Assembly (NCBI RefSeq): GCF_022095615.2
Contig: NZ_CP155559.1
Span: 1,485,501 to 1,549,500, forward strand
Reading direction: 5' to 3'
Length of the DNA stretch: 64,000 bases
From: Bacillus thuringiensis
Lineage (GTDB): Bacteria > Bacillota > Bacilli > Bacillales > Bacillaceae_G
Below, piece after piece: positions 34,588 through 46,000 of this stretch. A program made the translations under genes and the position numbers. The notes below the pieces were generated by a model. It worked only from the letters and a program-made list of their open reading frames with translations. It was not told the origin of the DNA and searched no databases. Position 1 is the first letter of the stretch. Each line of letters opens with the position of its first letter.

Positions 34588-34692
34588 ATGTCAAATTCTG
34601 ACTCGGTTCCGTTACCCATATACTTCAATTCAAAAATATATGATGTAGGCAGGAAACGACTTGTTCCTCCCTCTATATTTATCATAATGTAG
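34588..34692 (+). CDS. 34-aa ORF between M-box and ATPase remnant
   Basis: A 34-codon ORF (MSNSDSVPLPIYFNS ... PPSIFIIM) with a near-perfect ribosome binding site GAGGAGGTGAGG. It contains two proline pairs (VPLP, VPP) and ends with a short hydrophobic stretch. It lies after the riboswitch terminator and 100 nt before the truncated ATPase. It could be a leader peptide analogous in position to MgtL of Salmonella, a small effector, or decayed coding sequence. No homologue is known to me. Confidence 0.45.
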   Translation: MSNSDSVPLPIYFNSKIYDVGRKRLVPPSIFIIM

Positions 34693-34792
34693 CGTTTATA
34701 TGGATGTTTAAGCGCTAGACACTGTTACGATAAAGTGGATAATTTGAGAAGCAAAGCGTTTCTTCTTATGTTGTACAGGAGGAGACGATAAT

Positions 34793-35518
34793 ATGTTATA
34801 TGCAAACAAAACTGTGGGTAACACGTCATATAAATTAAGTAAAAAATCAATGAAAGAACAAACAATGCTTCAGAAAAATAAAGATTTATTAATTGAAATC
34901 GCAACGAGAGATGTAAAATCTGTATTTGCGTATTTTAAAACAACAAGAGACGGATTATCTATGAAAGAGGCACAAAAACGTATTCAAGTATACGGCCGAA
35001 ATGAATTAACTTCAAAAAGAGCGCGTATTGCGGAATTGATGATGAAGCTAAGCGGAATGATTCCAGGTTTTTCAAAACAACATGTGCGTGATGGATCACA
35101 ATGTGAGAAAATTACTGTGTCTCGAGTAGAATGTTCTAGTGTAATAGGGGTAAACGGTGAATTAAAAATGATGAATTTGCCAGTACAAGAGCTTGTTCCT
35201 GGTGATATGATTTTTCTTTCAGAAGGTGATATAGTACCAGCAGATGTACGTATCATTTACGCGAATGATTTATTAGTAAATGAATCTGTGCTAACAGGAA
35301 AAGATGCAAGTATTGAGAAATTTGAAAGTTGCTATCATCTTGAGCGCAAACGATTTATTCCTTTAAAACGAATGAAAGACTATAATCCACTTGAACTTGA
35401 AAACGTATGTTTCAAAGGGACGTATATTGTTGGTGGAAATGCAAAGGCTGTAGTTGTTTCGACTGGGAAAAATACGTATTCAGGAATTCTTCATACTTGT
35501 TGTAGTAGAATGTCTTAA
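34793..35518 (+). CDS. Soluble P-type ATPase remnant (actuator-domain protein)
   Basis: A 241-residue protein aligning with the N-terminus and actuator domain of Mg2+ P-type ATPases of the MgtA/MgtB kind. Recognisable parts are GLSMKEAQKRIQVYGRNEL, LVPGDMIFLSEGDIVPADVRI and the end VVSTGKNTYSGIL. The membrane helices M1-M2, expected between residues about 70 and 110, are absent; the frame stops before M3 and there is no phosphorylation (DKTG) or nucleotide domain. The TGES loop is changed to TGKD. The ribosome binding site AGGAGGAGACG is strong, and the M-box upstream gives Mg2+ control. It is either a relic or a regulator. Confidence 0.75.
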   Translation: MLYANKTVGNTSYKLSKKSMKEQTMLQKNKDLLIEIATRDVKSVFAYFKTTRDGLSMKEAQKRIQVYGRNELTSKRARIAELMMKLSGMIPGFSKQHVRDGSQCEKITVSRVECSSVIGVNGELKMMNLPVQELVPGDMIFLSEGDIVPADVRIIYANDLLVNESVLTGKDASIEKFESCYHLERKRFIPLKRMKDYNPLELENVCFKGTYIVGGNAKAVVVSTGKNTYSGILHTCCSRMS

Positions 35519-35596
35519 TGTGTAAATGATGCTAAATATACAAAAACAATGTATAATAGACAAAGTTGAAAAAACGTAGAATGGTAATCTATTTAT

Positions 35597-35632
35597 ATAA
35601 CCTTACGTGATGACGTGGGGTTATTATTTTTT
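35597..35632 (+). terminator. Terminator-like hairpin before ypcP
   Basis: ATAACCTTACGT / ACGTGGGGTTAT with loop GATG (G-U pairs included), followed by TATTTTTTG. It ends 17 nt before the ypcP start, so it either ends the ATPase-remnant transcript or attenuates ypcP. Confidence 0.65.
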
Positions 35633-35649
35633 GTAGTAGGAGAGGAATT

Positions 35650-36516
35650 ATGAAAAAAGTATTATTAGTTGATGGTATGGCACTATTATTTCGTGCTTTT
35701 TACGCAACAAGTGTCTACGGACAATTTATGAAACGACAAGATGGTACCCCTACAAACGGGATTCATGGTTATATGAAACATTTATTAACAGCTATGCAAG
35801 CAATTGAACCAACACACATCGTAACATGCTGGGATATGGGAAGTACGACATTTAGAACAGAATCGTTCTCAAATTATAAAGCGAATCGTGCAGCGCCGCC
35901 TGAAGAATTAATCCCGCAATTTGATTTAGTTCAAGAAATGACTGCGAAATTGTCTATTCCAGTTATTGGTATGAAAGGGTATGAAGCGGATGATTGTATC
36001 GGCACGCTTGCAAAACAATACTGTAATGAAGCGGAAGTGTATATTTTAACAGGTGATACGGATTTACTTCAGCTTGTTGATAAGAACGTTACAGTAATGC
36101 TCTTGCGCAAAGGAATTGGAAATTACGAATACTACACACCAGAGAAAATCATGGAAGAAAAAGGTGTGGAGCCTTGGCAAATCGTGCATGCGAAAGCATT
36201 CATGGGAGATACGAGCGATAATTACCCAGGTGTAAAAGGTATCGGGGAAAAAACAGCGTATAAATTGATTCAAGAGCACGGAACAGTAGCAACTGTACTA
36301 GAAAATGTAGCATCATTAACGAAAGCGCAGCGTACAAAGATTGAAAGTGATCTAGAGAACTTAAATATTTCATTACAATTGGCACAAATTCATTGTGAAG
36401 TTCCTATTTCTTGTTCATTAGAAGAAGGATTACACACAATGGATGAAGAAAAACTTAGATTCGTTTGTGAAGAAATGAATTGGGGAAGACCTGAAATATT
36501 AATAAATATGCTGTAA
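35650..36516 (+). CDS. ypcP: YpcP, 5'-3' exonuclease (FEN-type)
   Basis: A 288-residue stand-alone copy of the 5' nuclease domain of DNA polymerase I, acting in primer removal and repair. Key parts are LLVDGMALLFRAFYAT, KANRAAPPEELIPQ, the metal-binding acids of GYEADDCIGTLA and LTGDTDLLQL, and the helix-hairpin-helix SDNYPGVKGIGEKTAYKLI. The ATG follows TAGGAGAGG. It is monocistronic with a very strong terminator after it. Confidence 0.92.
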   Translation: MKKVLLVDGMALLFRAFYATSVYGQFMKRQDGTPTNGIHGYMKHLLTAMQAIEPTHIVTCWDMGSTTFRTESFSNYKANRAAPPEELIPQFDLVQEMTAKLSIPVIGMKGYEADDCIGTLAKQYCNEAEVYILTGDTDLLQLVDKNVTVMLLRKGIGNYEYYTPEKIMEEKGVEPWQIVHAKAFMGDTSDNYPGVKGIGEKTAYKLIQEHGTVATVLENVASLTKAQRTKIESDLENLNISLQLAQIHCEVPISCSLEEGLHTMDEEKLRFVCEEMNWGRPEILINML

Positions 36517-36528
36517 ATAGTTTTGAAA

Positions 36529-36577
36529 GAGGGATGTTGTATAAGTCAAACTTTGACTTATACAACATCCCTCTTTT
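36529..36577 (+). terminator. Very long terminator after ypcP
   Basis: A 20-bp or longer perfect inverted repeat beginning GAGGGATGTTGTATAAGTC, with a loop of 3-6 nt and a TTTTT tail. Confidence 0.92.
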
Positions 36578-36876
36578 TGTTTTTACGAATAGGATCGTAG
36601 TAAATAAAATTATATCGAACTCAATTTTAAATATATAAATGTTTTGACAAAATATATTGGTAGAAGTTGATGACAATAACAACTTTTATAATGAAATGAA
36701 GCAATTTCAAAATGGTTTTAGGATGATCACATTTTTGCATGTTCACAAAGTTGTCAGAAAATAAACGGAATTTTCATATGAAGTTCAAATAGAATTCACA
36801 ACAATCAATTATTATAAGGGCACACAGATAATTCCTTATCTTTTATATAAACCATCCCCCAAGGAGGACAATGAAA
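36578..36876. other. AT-rich intergenic region upstream of fbpB
   Basis: About 300 bases of very AT-rich sequence without an ORF of note. It holds a TTGACA hexamer at 36644 without a good partner, a TATAAT at 36687, and a palindrome TTCATATGAA at 36773-36782 inside a longer imperfect inverted repeat. I see no convincing Fur box here, although FbpB genes are Fur-regulated in B. subtilis. Confidence 0.5.
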
Positions 36877-37017
36877 ATGAGAAAAAAAGTGAGAAAATCT
36901 TTTAAACAATTATTAATTGAAAATAAACAATCACTATTAAATAATAAAGAAAATATGAAAGAAATTGAAGAGAGAATTGAGAAACGACATGTAGCATATA
37001 GTGCTGCTAGCAATTGA
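36877..37017 (+). CDS. FbpB family small basic protein, 46 aa
   Basis: A small, very basic protein (MRKKVRKSFKQLLIENKQ ... EERIEKRHVAYSAASN) that fits the FbpB family (Pfam FbpB). In B. subtilis Fur-regulated FbpB helps the small RNA FsrA repress iron-rich proteins. The ATG at 36877 is chosen because AAGGAGG ends 9 nt before it; the ATG at 36871 is too close. Two stop codons in a row (TGA TAA) end it and a bidirectional terminator follows. Confidence 0.82.
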   Translation: MRKKVRKSFKQLLIENKQSLLNNKENMKEIEERIEKRHVAYSAASN

Positions 37018-37032
37018 TAATTTTGCTTATGA

Positions 37033-37079
37033 AAAAAGCTTGTAGTTTGGATAGTATCCAAACTACAAGCTTTTTCTTT
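37033..37079. terminator. Bidirectional terminator between fbpB and the giant gene
   Basis: A perfect stem AAAAAGCTTGTAGTTTGGAT and its complement around a 3-nt loop, with an A-run before it and a T-tract after. It ends the transcripts of both converging genes. Confidence 0.92.
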
Positions 37080-37083
37080 TTTA

Positions 37084-40000
37084 TTACTTCCACCAAATCC
37101 AAGCCCAAAAGTAATTTCGTATATTTCGAGGAGTAACGTGTATAAAACGTTCACCGTCAAAGAAGCAATTTAAATTTGGAAGTGTTTCATCTGGATTTTC
37201 TGAAATAAAGGCGACGATGTTTTCGTTGCTTGTAACGGTTACTGTAATTGGTGGATCGGTAGGTGAGACCTGAAGTTGTAACGAAATATTCGCCGTGTTT
37301 TTGAATTCATTATTAACAGGTGGACGTATCACTTGTACTGTGAATAACACGATAATTGTTTCGTTTGGCTCCAAATTAGTAGCGACTAGGAAACCGATAT
37401 TCGGATTCGCTAGTGGAGAGCGTTCGCCGTTAATAAAGACAGTGCCGTTCATAAATTGTAAACCTGGTGGGATGGTATCTTGTAATGAAACATTTGAAAG
37501 TGAAATATCAGAAGTATTTGTAATACGCACCGTATAATCAAAATATTGGTTTAAATAAGCGGAGCTGACGGAAGCGTTTTTTACTACTGTTGCAGTTATA
37601 AATTGAACTGGTATACGAACGATATTTGAATTAACAATAAAAGTAATAATTGGGTCTTGTGGTGTCAACTGGAAGGCAACTGTAACCGTTGCAGAATTGA
37701 TAATTGTGCTGTTTGAAGGAATAGAAGTGACGAGAACTTGAAATGTTATAGTTGCTATTCCATCTGCAGGTAAAGCGCCAATATTCATACCAGTGTCTGG
37801 ACGAACATTTGGAACCGGAGTACCGTTAATTGTTACGCTGTTTTCTATAAATGTTGTACCAGATGGAATGATATCTAGGACAGAAGTACTGATTGTAGGA
37901 ATTGGTGAATGATTTATTACTTCTAATGTGAAAGTTATCGTCTCTCCTGTTGTTACGATAGATTTATCAGCTGTCTTTTCAATGCGAACCATCGGATCAA
38001 CTACTGTTGTTGTAACGGTATTTGTTTGCTTTGTAATTGTAATAGGCGGTTCATTCGGATCAATGGTAACAGTATAGGAAACAGAAGCATCATTATTGAT
38101 TGTAGATTGAAGAGTTGAAGAAGATATTGTTACTTGGAAAGTAATGATAGCAGATGCATTAGGAGCAAGGTTTCCTAATGTAATACCATTTTCAGGGTTT
38201 GCATTAGGTTGATTGATTCCGTTAATCGTAACGCTACCCGTAACGAAGGTTGTATCTACTGGTACGGTGTCTATGACAAGAAGATCTTCAATCGTTACAT
38301 TACCGCTATTCGTAATCGTAATTGTATACGTTAAAGTTTGACTAGGTAATGCATTCGTAGCATTAACAGACTTTATGGCAACGACATTATCATTTTGGAC
38401 AGTTGTTGTGACGGTATTTGTTGTAGTCGTATTTGTAACAGGTACGTTATTTGGGTTGACTATATAGCTAAAGGTAGTAATTGCTTTGTTGTTGAGTTCA
38501 TTTGGTGTTGGAATAGAAGTTACGGATACTTGGAATGAAGCGCTAGCATCTCCACCAACAGTTATAGTACCAATTGGTATACCACTTACTGGATTAACTC
38601 CTGGAAGAACTTCTCCGTTTACAATAACGCTATTCTCTACAAACGTAGTACCTTGAGGAATCATATCTTGAATGATTACATCATTAGCTGCAACATTACC
38701 AGTTTGTTTGAGTGTAATCGTATATGTTAACGTGTCATCGACTGTTGCAAATGCACGGTCAACTGCTTTATTACTATTCAAATTCGCATGATTAATTGTT
38801 GTTACGGCAGCTGATGAAATAATAGTTTCTGTAATAGGTGGCTGGTTTGGTACCGTGTATTGGTATTCAATTGTACTTGTGTTAGAAATTGGATTGGTTT
38901 GCGGAATCGAAGTAACCCGTACTTGGAATAGAATAGTTGCTGTCGTATTAGGCGGAATGTTATCAAGTTGTATCCCGCTAAGTGGATTGTCATTTGGACG
39001 AGCGTTTCCATTCACAATAACACTATTCTCTATAAAGCTCGTATTTGCTGGGATGATATCTGTAACAATAATATTTTCCACTTGTATATTTCCATTATTT
39101 ATGATTGAAATTGTATAAGGGATAATAGTTTGTAGGTCAGCATATTGGATAGGTGTTGTTTTTGTTGCAATTACAGTAGCAGAAATAACTTCAGTGAAGG
39201 TAATATTACTAGTCGATATTTGTTCCTCACCATTAATTGTATAACGAGAAGTCGATTGATTTTGAATACGACCGCTAGCTGGAAGAGCTACGATGGTAAC
39301 AGAAAAGGTGACTGGGATAGAAACGTTAGGAGCAATCGTTCCTACAAGTATACCAGCACTTGGATTGGCGTTAAGTTGAGGAATGTTATTTACTAAAACG
39401 CTACCTTCTATAAAGATTGTTCCATCAGGTATATTGTCTGTAAATACAACAGCAGTAGCATCCGTATTTCCTATATTCGTTAAAGTTGTTGTATAAGTTA
39501 AAATGTTACCAATCGTTACAGAAGTCAAATCAACAGTTTTCAGTGAAACGATATCAGCATCATTAATTTGAATGAAAGTAGTATTGGAAGTAGTAGATTT
39601 TTGAATTGGTGCAAAATCAGGATTGAAAATAAAGTCGTAGACGATGTTTGTCGTATTAGGTGTTGGATTTACAGCAGGTAAATTCGTAACGGAAACTTGG
39701 AACGTTATTGTAGTCGCTTGACCTGGCGTAATATTAGGAATGGAAAAGCCGATATTCGGATCTGCTGCAGGAAGTACAGTGTTGTTAACTGTTACACTTC
39801 CTGGAATAAATACTGTTCCATCTTCTATAGTATCTGTAAAAAAGATGGAGTTAGTTGTAGTGGATCCATTATTTTGAATGAATACTGTATATGCAATGGT
39901 TTCACCAATATTAGCTAATACTTTATTAGCGGATTTTGTAGCGATAAGAATAACATCAATAAATTGTATATTTGTAGTATTGGAAGAGGTCGTTTCTGAA

Positions 40001-43000
40001 ATTGGTGGTGCGCTTTGTTCCGGTTTATATTCATAGTGAATGACAGCGATATTATTAATATTATTTTGTGAAGGTATAGAGACTACATTTACTTGGAACG
40101 TAACAATAATCGTATTATTTGGAAGGATAATACCAAGATTGATACCGGTAACTGGATTTTCATTAGGTCTCGGTACGCCATCTACAAGGATGCTATTTGG
40201 AACGAATGTTGTACCAGCAGCAATTGCGTCAATTAGGAGAGTATTTGTAATAGGTATTGTACCAGCGTTTGTAACGGCGACTGTATATGTGATAATTTGG
40301 CCGATACGTGTAACAGATCTGTTAGCGGATTTAATTGCACTAACATTCGCCGTCCGCACTTCAGTATTTACTGCATTTGATAACGATCTACGCTGAATGA
40401 TAGGGGAACTAGGGTCAATTTGGTATTCGTACGAAGTGTCTGAAATGTTAATGACTGTGTTGCCCTCTGGTATACTTGTAAGTTGTACTTGGAATGAAAT
40501 AGTGACTGTTTCATTTGGTTGTATCGTGCCGAGAGTTACTCCATTTTCAGGGTTCGCACCAGGATGCATCACATTATTGATTGATAAGCTATCTTCAATG
40601 AATATAGTACCTTCTGGAATGTTATCAATGAACACCGTATTGTTAGCTGGAACGGTTCCTATATTTTGTAGTGTATTTGTGTAGGTAATAATTTGCCCGA
40701 TTGATACGAAAGTTACATTCGCGCTTTTAACAGAAATAATATTTGCATTTTGAAGTGATGTTGTAACGATATTAGAATTTGCAGAGCGATTCACTGGTGG
40801 AGCTGTAGGGATACTTACATATTGGTAAGTTGCTGAGGATTGATTTATAATTTCGGTTTCAGTAGGTGGGGTATTTGTTTGCACTTGAAATAGTATCGTT
40901 TTGGAACTGTTTGCTGGAATTGTTCCAATCGGTATTCCGTTTTCAGGATTTACACCTGGCTGTAGGACACCGTTAATTGTGACACTATCGGGAACGAATG
41001 TAGTGCCAGGTGGAATAGAATCTGTGAAAATAATATTTATTGCATCAACATTTCCAGTATTTTTCACTTCAGAAATATAAAGTATAGTTCCGCCGATATC
41101 TACAGTTATTGGATTGGACGTTTTTGTAATTGTCAATTGTGCTTGCACGAAATTTGTAATGACAATATTACTTGTAGATGTTTCAGTAATAGGCGGTTGT
41201 CCTGGATCTGGTTGGATTGTATATGTTGTATTGGATTGATTTGTAATCGATTGTTGCAAGAATGGATCGTTAATAAAAATTTGGAACGAAATAAGGTGAG
41301 TAGCGTTTGCTACTAGGTTAGGCAAAGTAACACCTACATTTGGATTTGCACCAGGTATAGTTGCTCCGTTAAGCGTAAAACTATTTTCAACGAATGTAGT
41401 CCCTTCTGAAATAGTATCTGAAAATATGAGATTAGTAGCTGGAATGTTTCCGGTATTTTCAAGCGTTATCGTATAGGTTAAAATATCACCTGTTGTTGCT
41501 TGTTGTGCATTGACTGCTTTTAAAGAAAGGATAGTTGCATCCGAAATTTGTGTGAAAGCTGGATTAGACGTAATTGTTCGAGAGATGATAGGAGCGTTTG
41601 GATCGGCGATAAAAGTATAGTCAATACGGGCTATATTAGAAATTGGATTCACGCTTGGAATGGATTGAACGATAACTTGGAATGTGACGGTGACGATTTC
41701 TGAAGGTGTAATGGAGTTTAATGAGATCCCTATGTTTGGATCGGCACCTGGAGCTGAAACGCCATTAATATTCACGCTATTCGGAATAAATGCAGTTCCT
41801 TCTGGGACCAAATCTGTTAAAGTAACTGTATTTGCAGTAGTATTTCCGTTATTTTGAATGACTACAGTGTAAGTGATTGTACCGTTAGTAGACTGTACGA
41901 GGGAATCTGTGTTTTTAATTACAGATAGCGATGCATCAACGACAGCTGTAGTAACCGTATTAGATGAAGATGTTGCTGTAACTGGAGGTTGACTTGGGTC
42001 GACAATATACGTGTAACTTGCAAGTGCTTGATTTATAATCGCTCCTTGTGGTGGAATAGAGCTTGCAAGAAATTGGAACGTAATAGTAGCAGAATCACCT
42101 GGTGCGATAATACCAACTGGAATACCGAGAGTTGGACTTGCATCTGGCAGTGAAACCCCATTAAGCGTGACACTATTTGGAACAAATAATGCCCCTTCAG
42201 GAACTCCGTTAATGAGTAATACAGAATTTGCTGGGAAGTTTCCAGTGTTTGTTAATGTTGCAGTGTACGTAATTATATCTCCAATAGATACAATTGTTCG
42301 ATTTGCTTCTAAAACAGTTGTAACAGTCGCGTTATTAATTTGTGTTGAAGCACTTCTAGAATTTATAGTGCCTGTAATAGGAGGGGCTGCGGGGTCAACG
42401 ATGAATGCGTATTGAATAGATGCAACGTTTGTAATTGGGTTCGAAGGTGGAGTAGATGTAACTATGACTTGGAAAGTAACAGTTAAGGAATTACCCGCGT
42501 TAACGGTTCCGATATTAACTCCGTTATTTGGATTTGCACCTGGAATGGTACTTCCATTTACAGTGAAACTATTTTCAACAAAGGTCGTTCCTACTGGAAT
42601 GAGGTCTGAGAAATTTAAATTCGTAGCGTTTGTATTTCCACTATTTTGAATTGAAACGGTATAAGTGATCGTGTCACCGATATTTGCAAAAGCTGTATTA
42701 GCAGTTTTTACAGCTGAAAGTATTGCTGAATTAATAGAAGTAACGAAGACGTTCGTTTCCACATTGCCAGGCTGAGCTTGTAATGCATTGCCTACGTTAT
42801 ATTGGAAGTTAACAAATCCTAAGTTTTGGAGTTCAGGAGTGAATGTTGTTGGATTGCTTACAATTTGAACTTGGAATATGATTGTTACAGTTTGATTTGG
42901 ATTGATTGTATTTATACCAACACCATCAATAATAGAAGCGGATGATAATGGAGTGCCATCAACAACAACTGATCCTGCAACAAATTGTGTCCATGTCGGT

Positions 43001-46000
43001 AAAGGGTCTGAGAAAACAACATTGTTAGCTGGAATATTTCCTGTGTTCGTAATCGTAGTTGTATACGTAATTGTATCACCGATCGTTGCAAAAGCTTTAT
43101 CTCCGATTTTAATCGTGTTTAAAATAGCACTTTCAATTTTTGTTGTGACGTTGTTAGAAGTAATATTTTTTGAAACTGGAGGGTTTGCTGGATTAACGAT
43201 ATGTTGGAAGCTAACGCTAGCTTGATTCGTAATTGGATTTATAGGCGGAATTTCATTGGCATTAATATGAAATGCTACGATGACAGATTGGTTTGGCGCG
43301 ATATCACCAATTGGAACACCTGTAATTATATTTGCATTTGGGATGCTAATTCCGTTAAGTGTAAAACTATTCGGTTCAAAGGAAGTTCCGTCTGGAATAA
43401 GGTCGGTAAAAATAACATTCGTTGCACTAACATTTCCGCTATTTGTAATTGTAACGGTGTAGACGATATCCTGCCCGATATCTACCGTTGATACATTTGA
43501 ATTTTTTTGTGCAGTAAGGATAGCACTATTAATTTGTGTGGTCGTTGTATTAGATTGATTGGAAGTTGTAATAGGTGGCTGGCTAGGATCAACGACGTAA
43601 TGATATGCGGTTAAAGTAGAATTAGATATTGGATTCAGTGTTGGAAGTGTAGTAACAGCTGCTTGGAATGTGACGATTGCCGTATTACCACCATTAATGG
43701 AACCTATATTTACACCAGTAGATAAATCAGCGTTTGGAATGGTTTGCCCATTAACTGTGAAACTGTTTGGAACAAAAGTTAAATTGCTATCAAGTATATC
43801 GATAACGGTAACATCAGTTGCAGTCATATTCCCAGTATTAGGGAGGTTAAGTGTAAATGTTATTGTATTACCAACATCCGCAAAAGTAAGATCTGCTGTT
43901 TTTGTACTTATAATATTTGCGTTGTTTATTTGAAGAAGCGTAGTGTTGGAAGTAGCTGAACTCGATACTGAAGGATTAACAGGATCAACAATAAACTCAT
44001 ATGTCGTTGATGCTGTATTCGGTGTTGGATTAATAGATGGAATGCTGTTAACCGTAACTTGAAAGACGATACTGTATATTTCATTTGGTGGAAGTGTTGC
44101 AAGTAATACACCTGTATTTGGATTCGCATTCGGTTGTAAAACGCCATCGACAGTTAATGTGTTAGGAACAAATGTGAGTCCGCTTGGTAATACATCTGTG
44201 AATACTATATTAGCTGCATCCGTATTTCCTATATTGGAAATAGAAATAGTGTAAAAAGCAGTTTGCCCGATATCTGAAAAGGATGCACTTTCATTCTTCG
44301 TCATTGATAATATGGCTTCTTTAATTTGCGTTGAAACGGGATTGCTAATTGAAGTTTCTGCATCAGGCGGTGAGACTAATTGATACGATGTCGATGAGAA
44401 ATTTACAATTGGGTTTTCAGTTGGTAATGAGGTCACGTTTACTTGGAAGGAAACATTTACTATAGCCCCAACTGTTATAGGCCCAATATTTACACCGTTT
44501 GTTGGATTCGCACCACTTTGAGGAATTCCATTAATGGAAAATGTGTTTGCAATAAATGTAGTACCGCTCGGCACAGTATCTGTGAATATAACATTTTGTG
44601 CGGATGAATTTCCGTTGTTTGTTAAAGTAACAGTATAAGTGAGTGTGTCTCCGATGTGGCTAAATGATTTATCAACTTGTTTAGATGAAAGAATAGTAGC
44701 TGTATTAATTGTAGTAAACGTTGTATTTGAAGTAACATTTCTTGAAACAATCGGTGCATTTGGATCAGCGATAAATGTGTAAGAAGCAGTAGCGGAATTG
44801 GCAATAGGATTTTGAACAGGGGTAGAAGTAGCGGTCACTTGAAATGCTATAGATATCGAGCTGTTAGCAGCAATTGATCCAATCGTTATGCCAGTATTAG
44901 GATTCAATCCAATTTGTGTGATGCCATTTATTGTAACGCTATCAGTAATAAACGTTGTACCATTTGGTATAAGATCAGTGAAAGTAATATTCGTTGCATT
45001 TGTATTACCAGTATTCGTTAAAATTGTCGTATAGGTAATCGTATCACCTAGTGTTACAAGTGTTTGATCGACCGATTTTACCATTGTTATCATAGCATCT
45101 AGTACCGGATTTGTAACGATATTCGTTGAAGTAGAAGTTGTAACAGGAGTTCCGTTTGGATCAACAGTATAAGAGTATAAAATTGTGTCATTACCCATAA
45201 TCGAATTTGAAGGGGGTACAGAAAGAACAGTTACTTGGAAAGTAACAGTTACTGTTGCGCCTGGCGCGATATTTGGTATAGTTACTCCAAGTGCTGGCTG
45301 TGCACCAGGTTGCTGTATGCTATTGATTGTGACCGAATTTGGTATAAATGTAGTGTTAGCTGGAATAGCGCTTGTGAAAGTAATATTGGTTGCTGGTGTA
45401 TTACCGGTATTCGTAATAGTAGTTGTATACGTAATCGTATCTCCAACTGAAACTATAGATTTATCAGCACTTTTTGTGGTAGCTAATATTGCACTATTTA
45501 TTGTCGTAGTAACGGTATTAGATGAAGCGGTTTGAGTGATAACCGGTTGACTTGGATCAACAATATGCTGAAATTGTACAGAACTAGAATTAGAGATTGG
45601 ATTTATACTTGGAATGTTTAGGACAAGTGCGTTAATAGTAATAACGGCCATTCCGCTTGGGTTTATATTTCCAATTTGTATTCCGTTCGCAGGATTTCCG
45701 ATTTGCTGCGCACCAGAATCATTTACAAGAGTGCCAGATATAAATGTCGTTCCATCAGGCAAAATATCCGTGATATTGATATTTTGTGAAGTGACATTTC
45801 CAGGGTTACTTAATGTAATTGTATAAGAAATTGTATCGCCAATCGTTGCGAAAGTTTTATCTACAGATTTAACTGCCACAATTTCTCCAGAATTTATTTG
45901 TGTCGAAACGGGATTGGATGTTGTACTTCTTGAAGCAAGTGGTAAATTAGGTCCTGTCATAAATTGATAATCAATCGAAGCGCCGTTTACAACCGGTGAA

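Noticed and set aside
37084..37140. LPxTG sorting signal at the C-terminus of the giant protein
   Set aside because: The tail has LPNLN, but no LPxTG-type motif followed by a membrane helix and positive tail.
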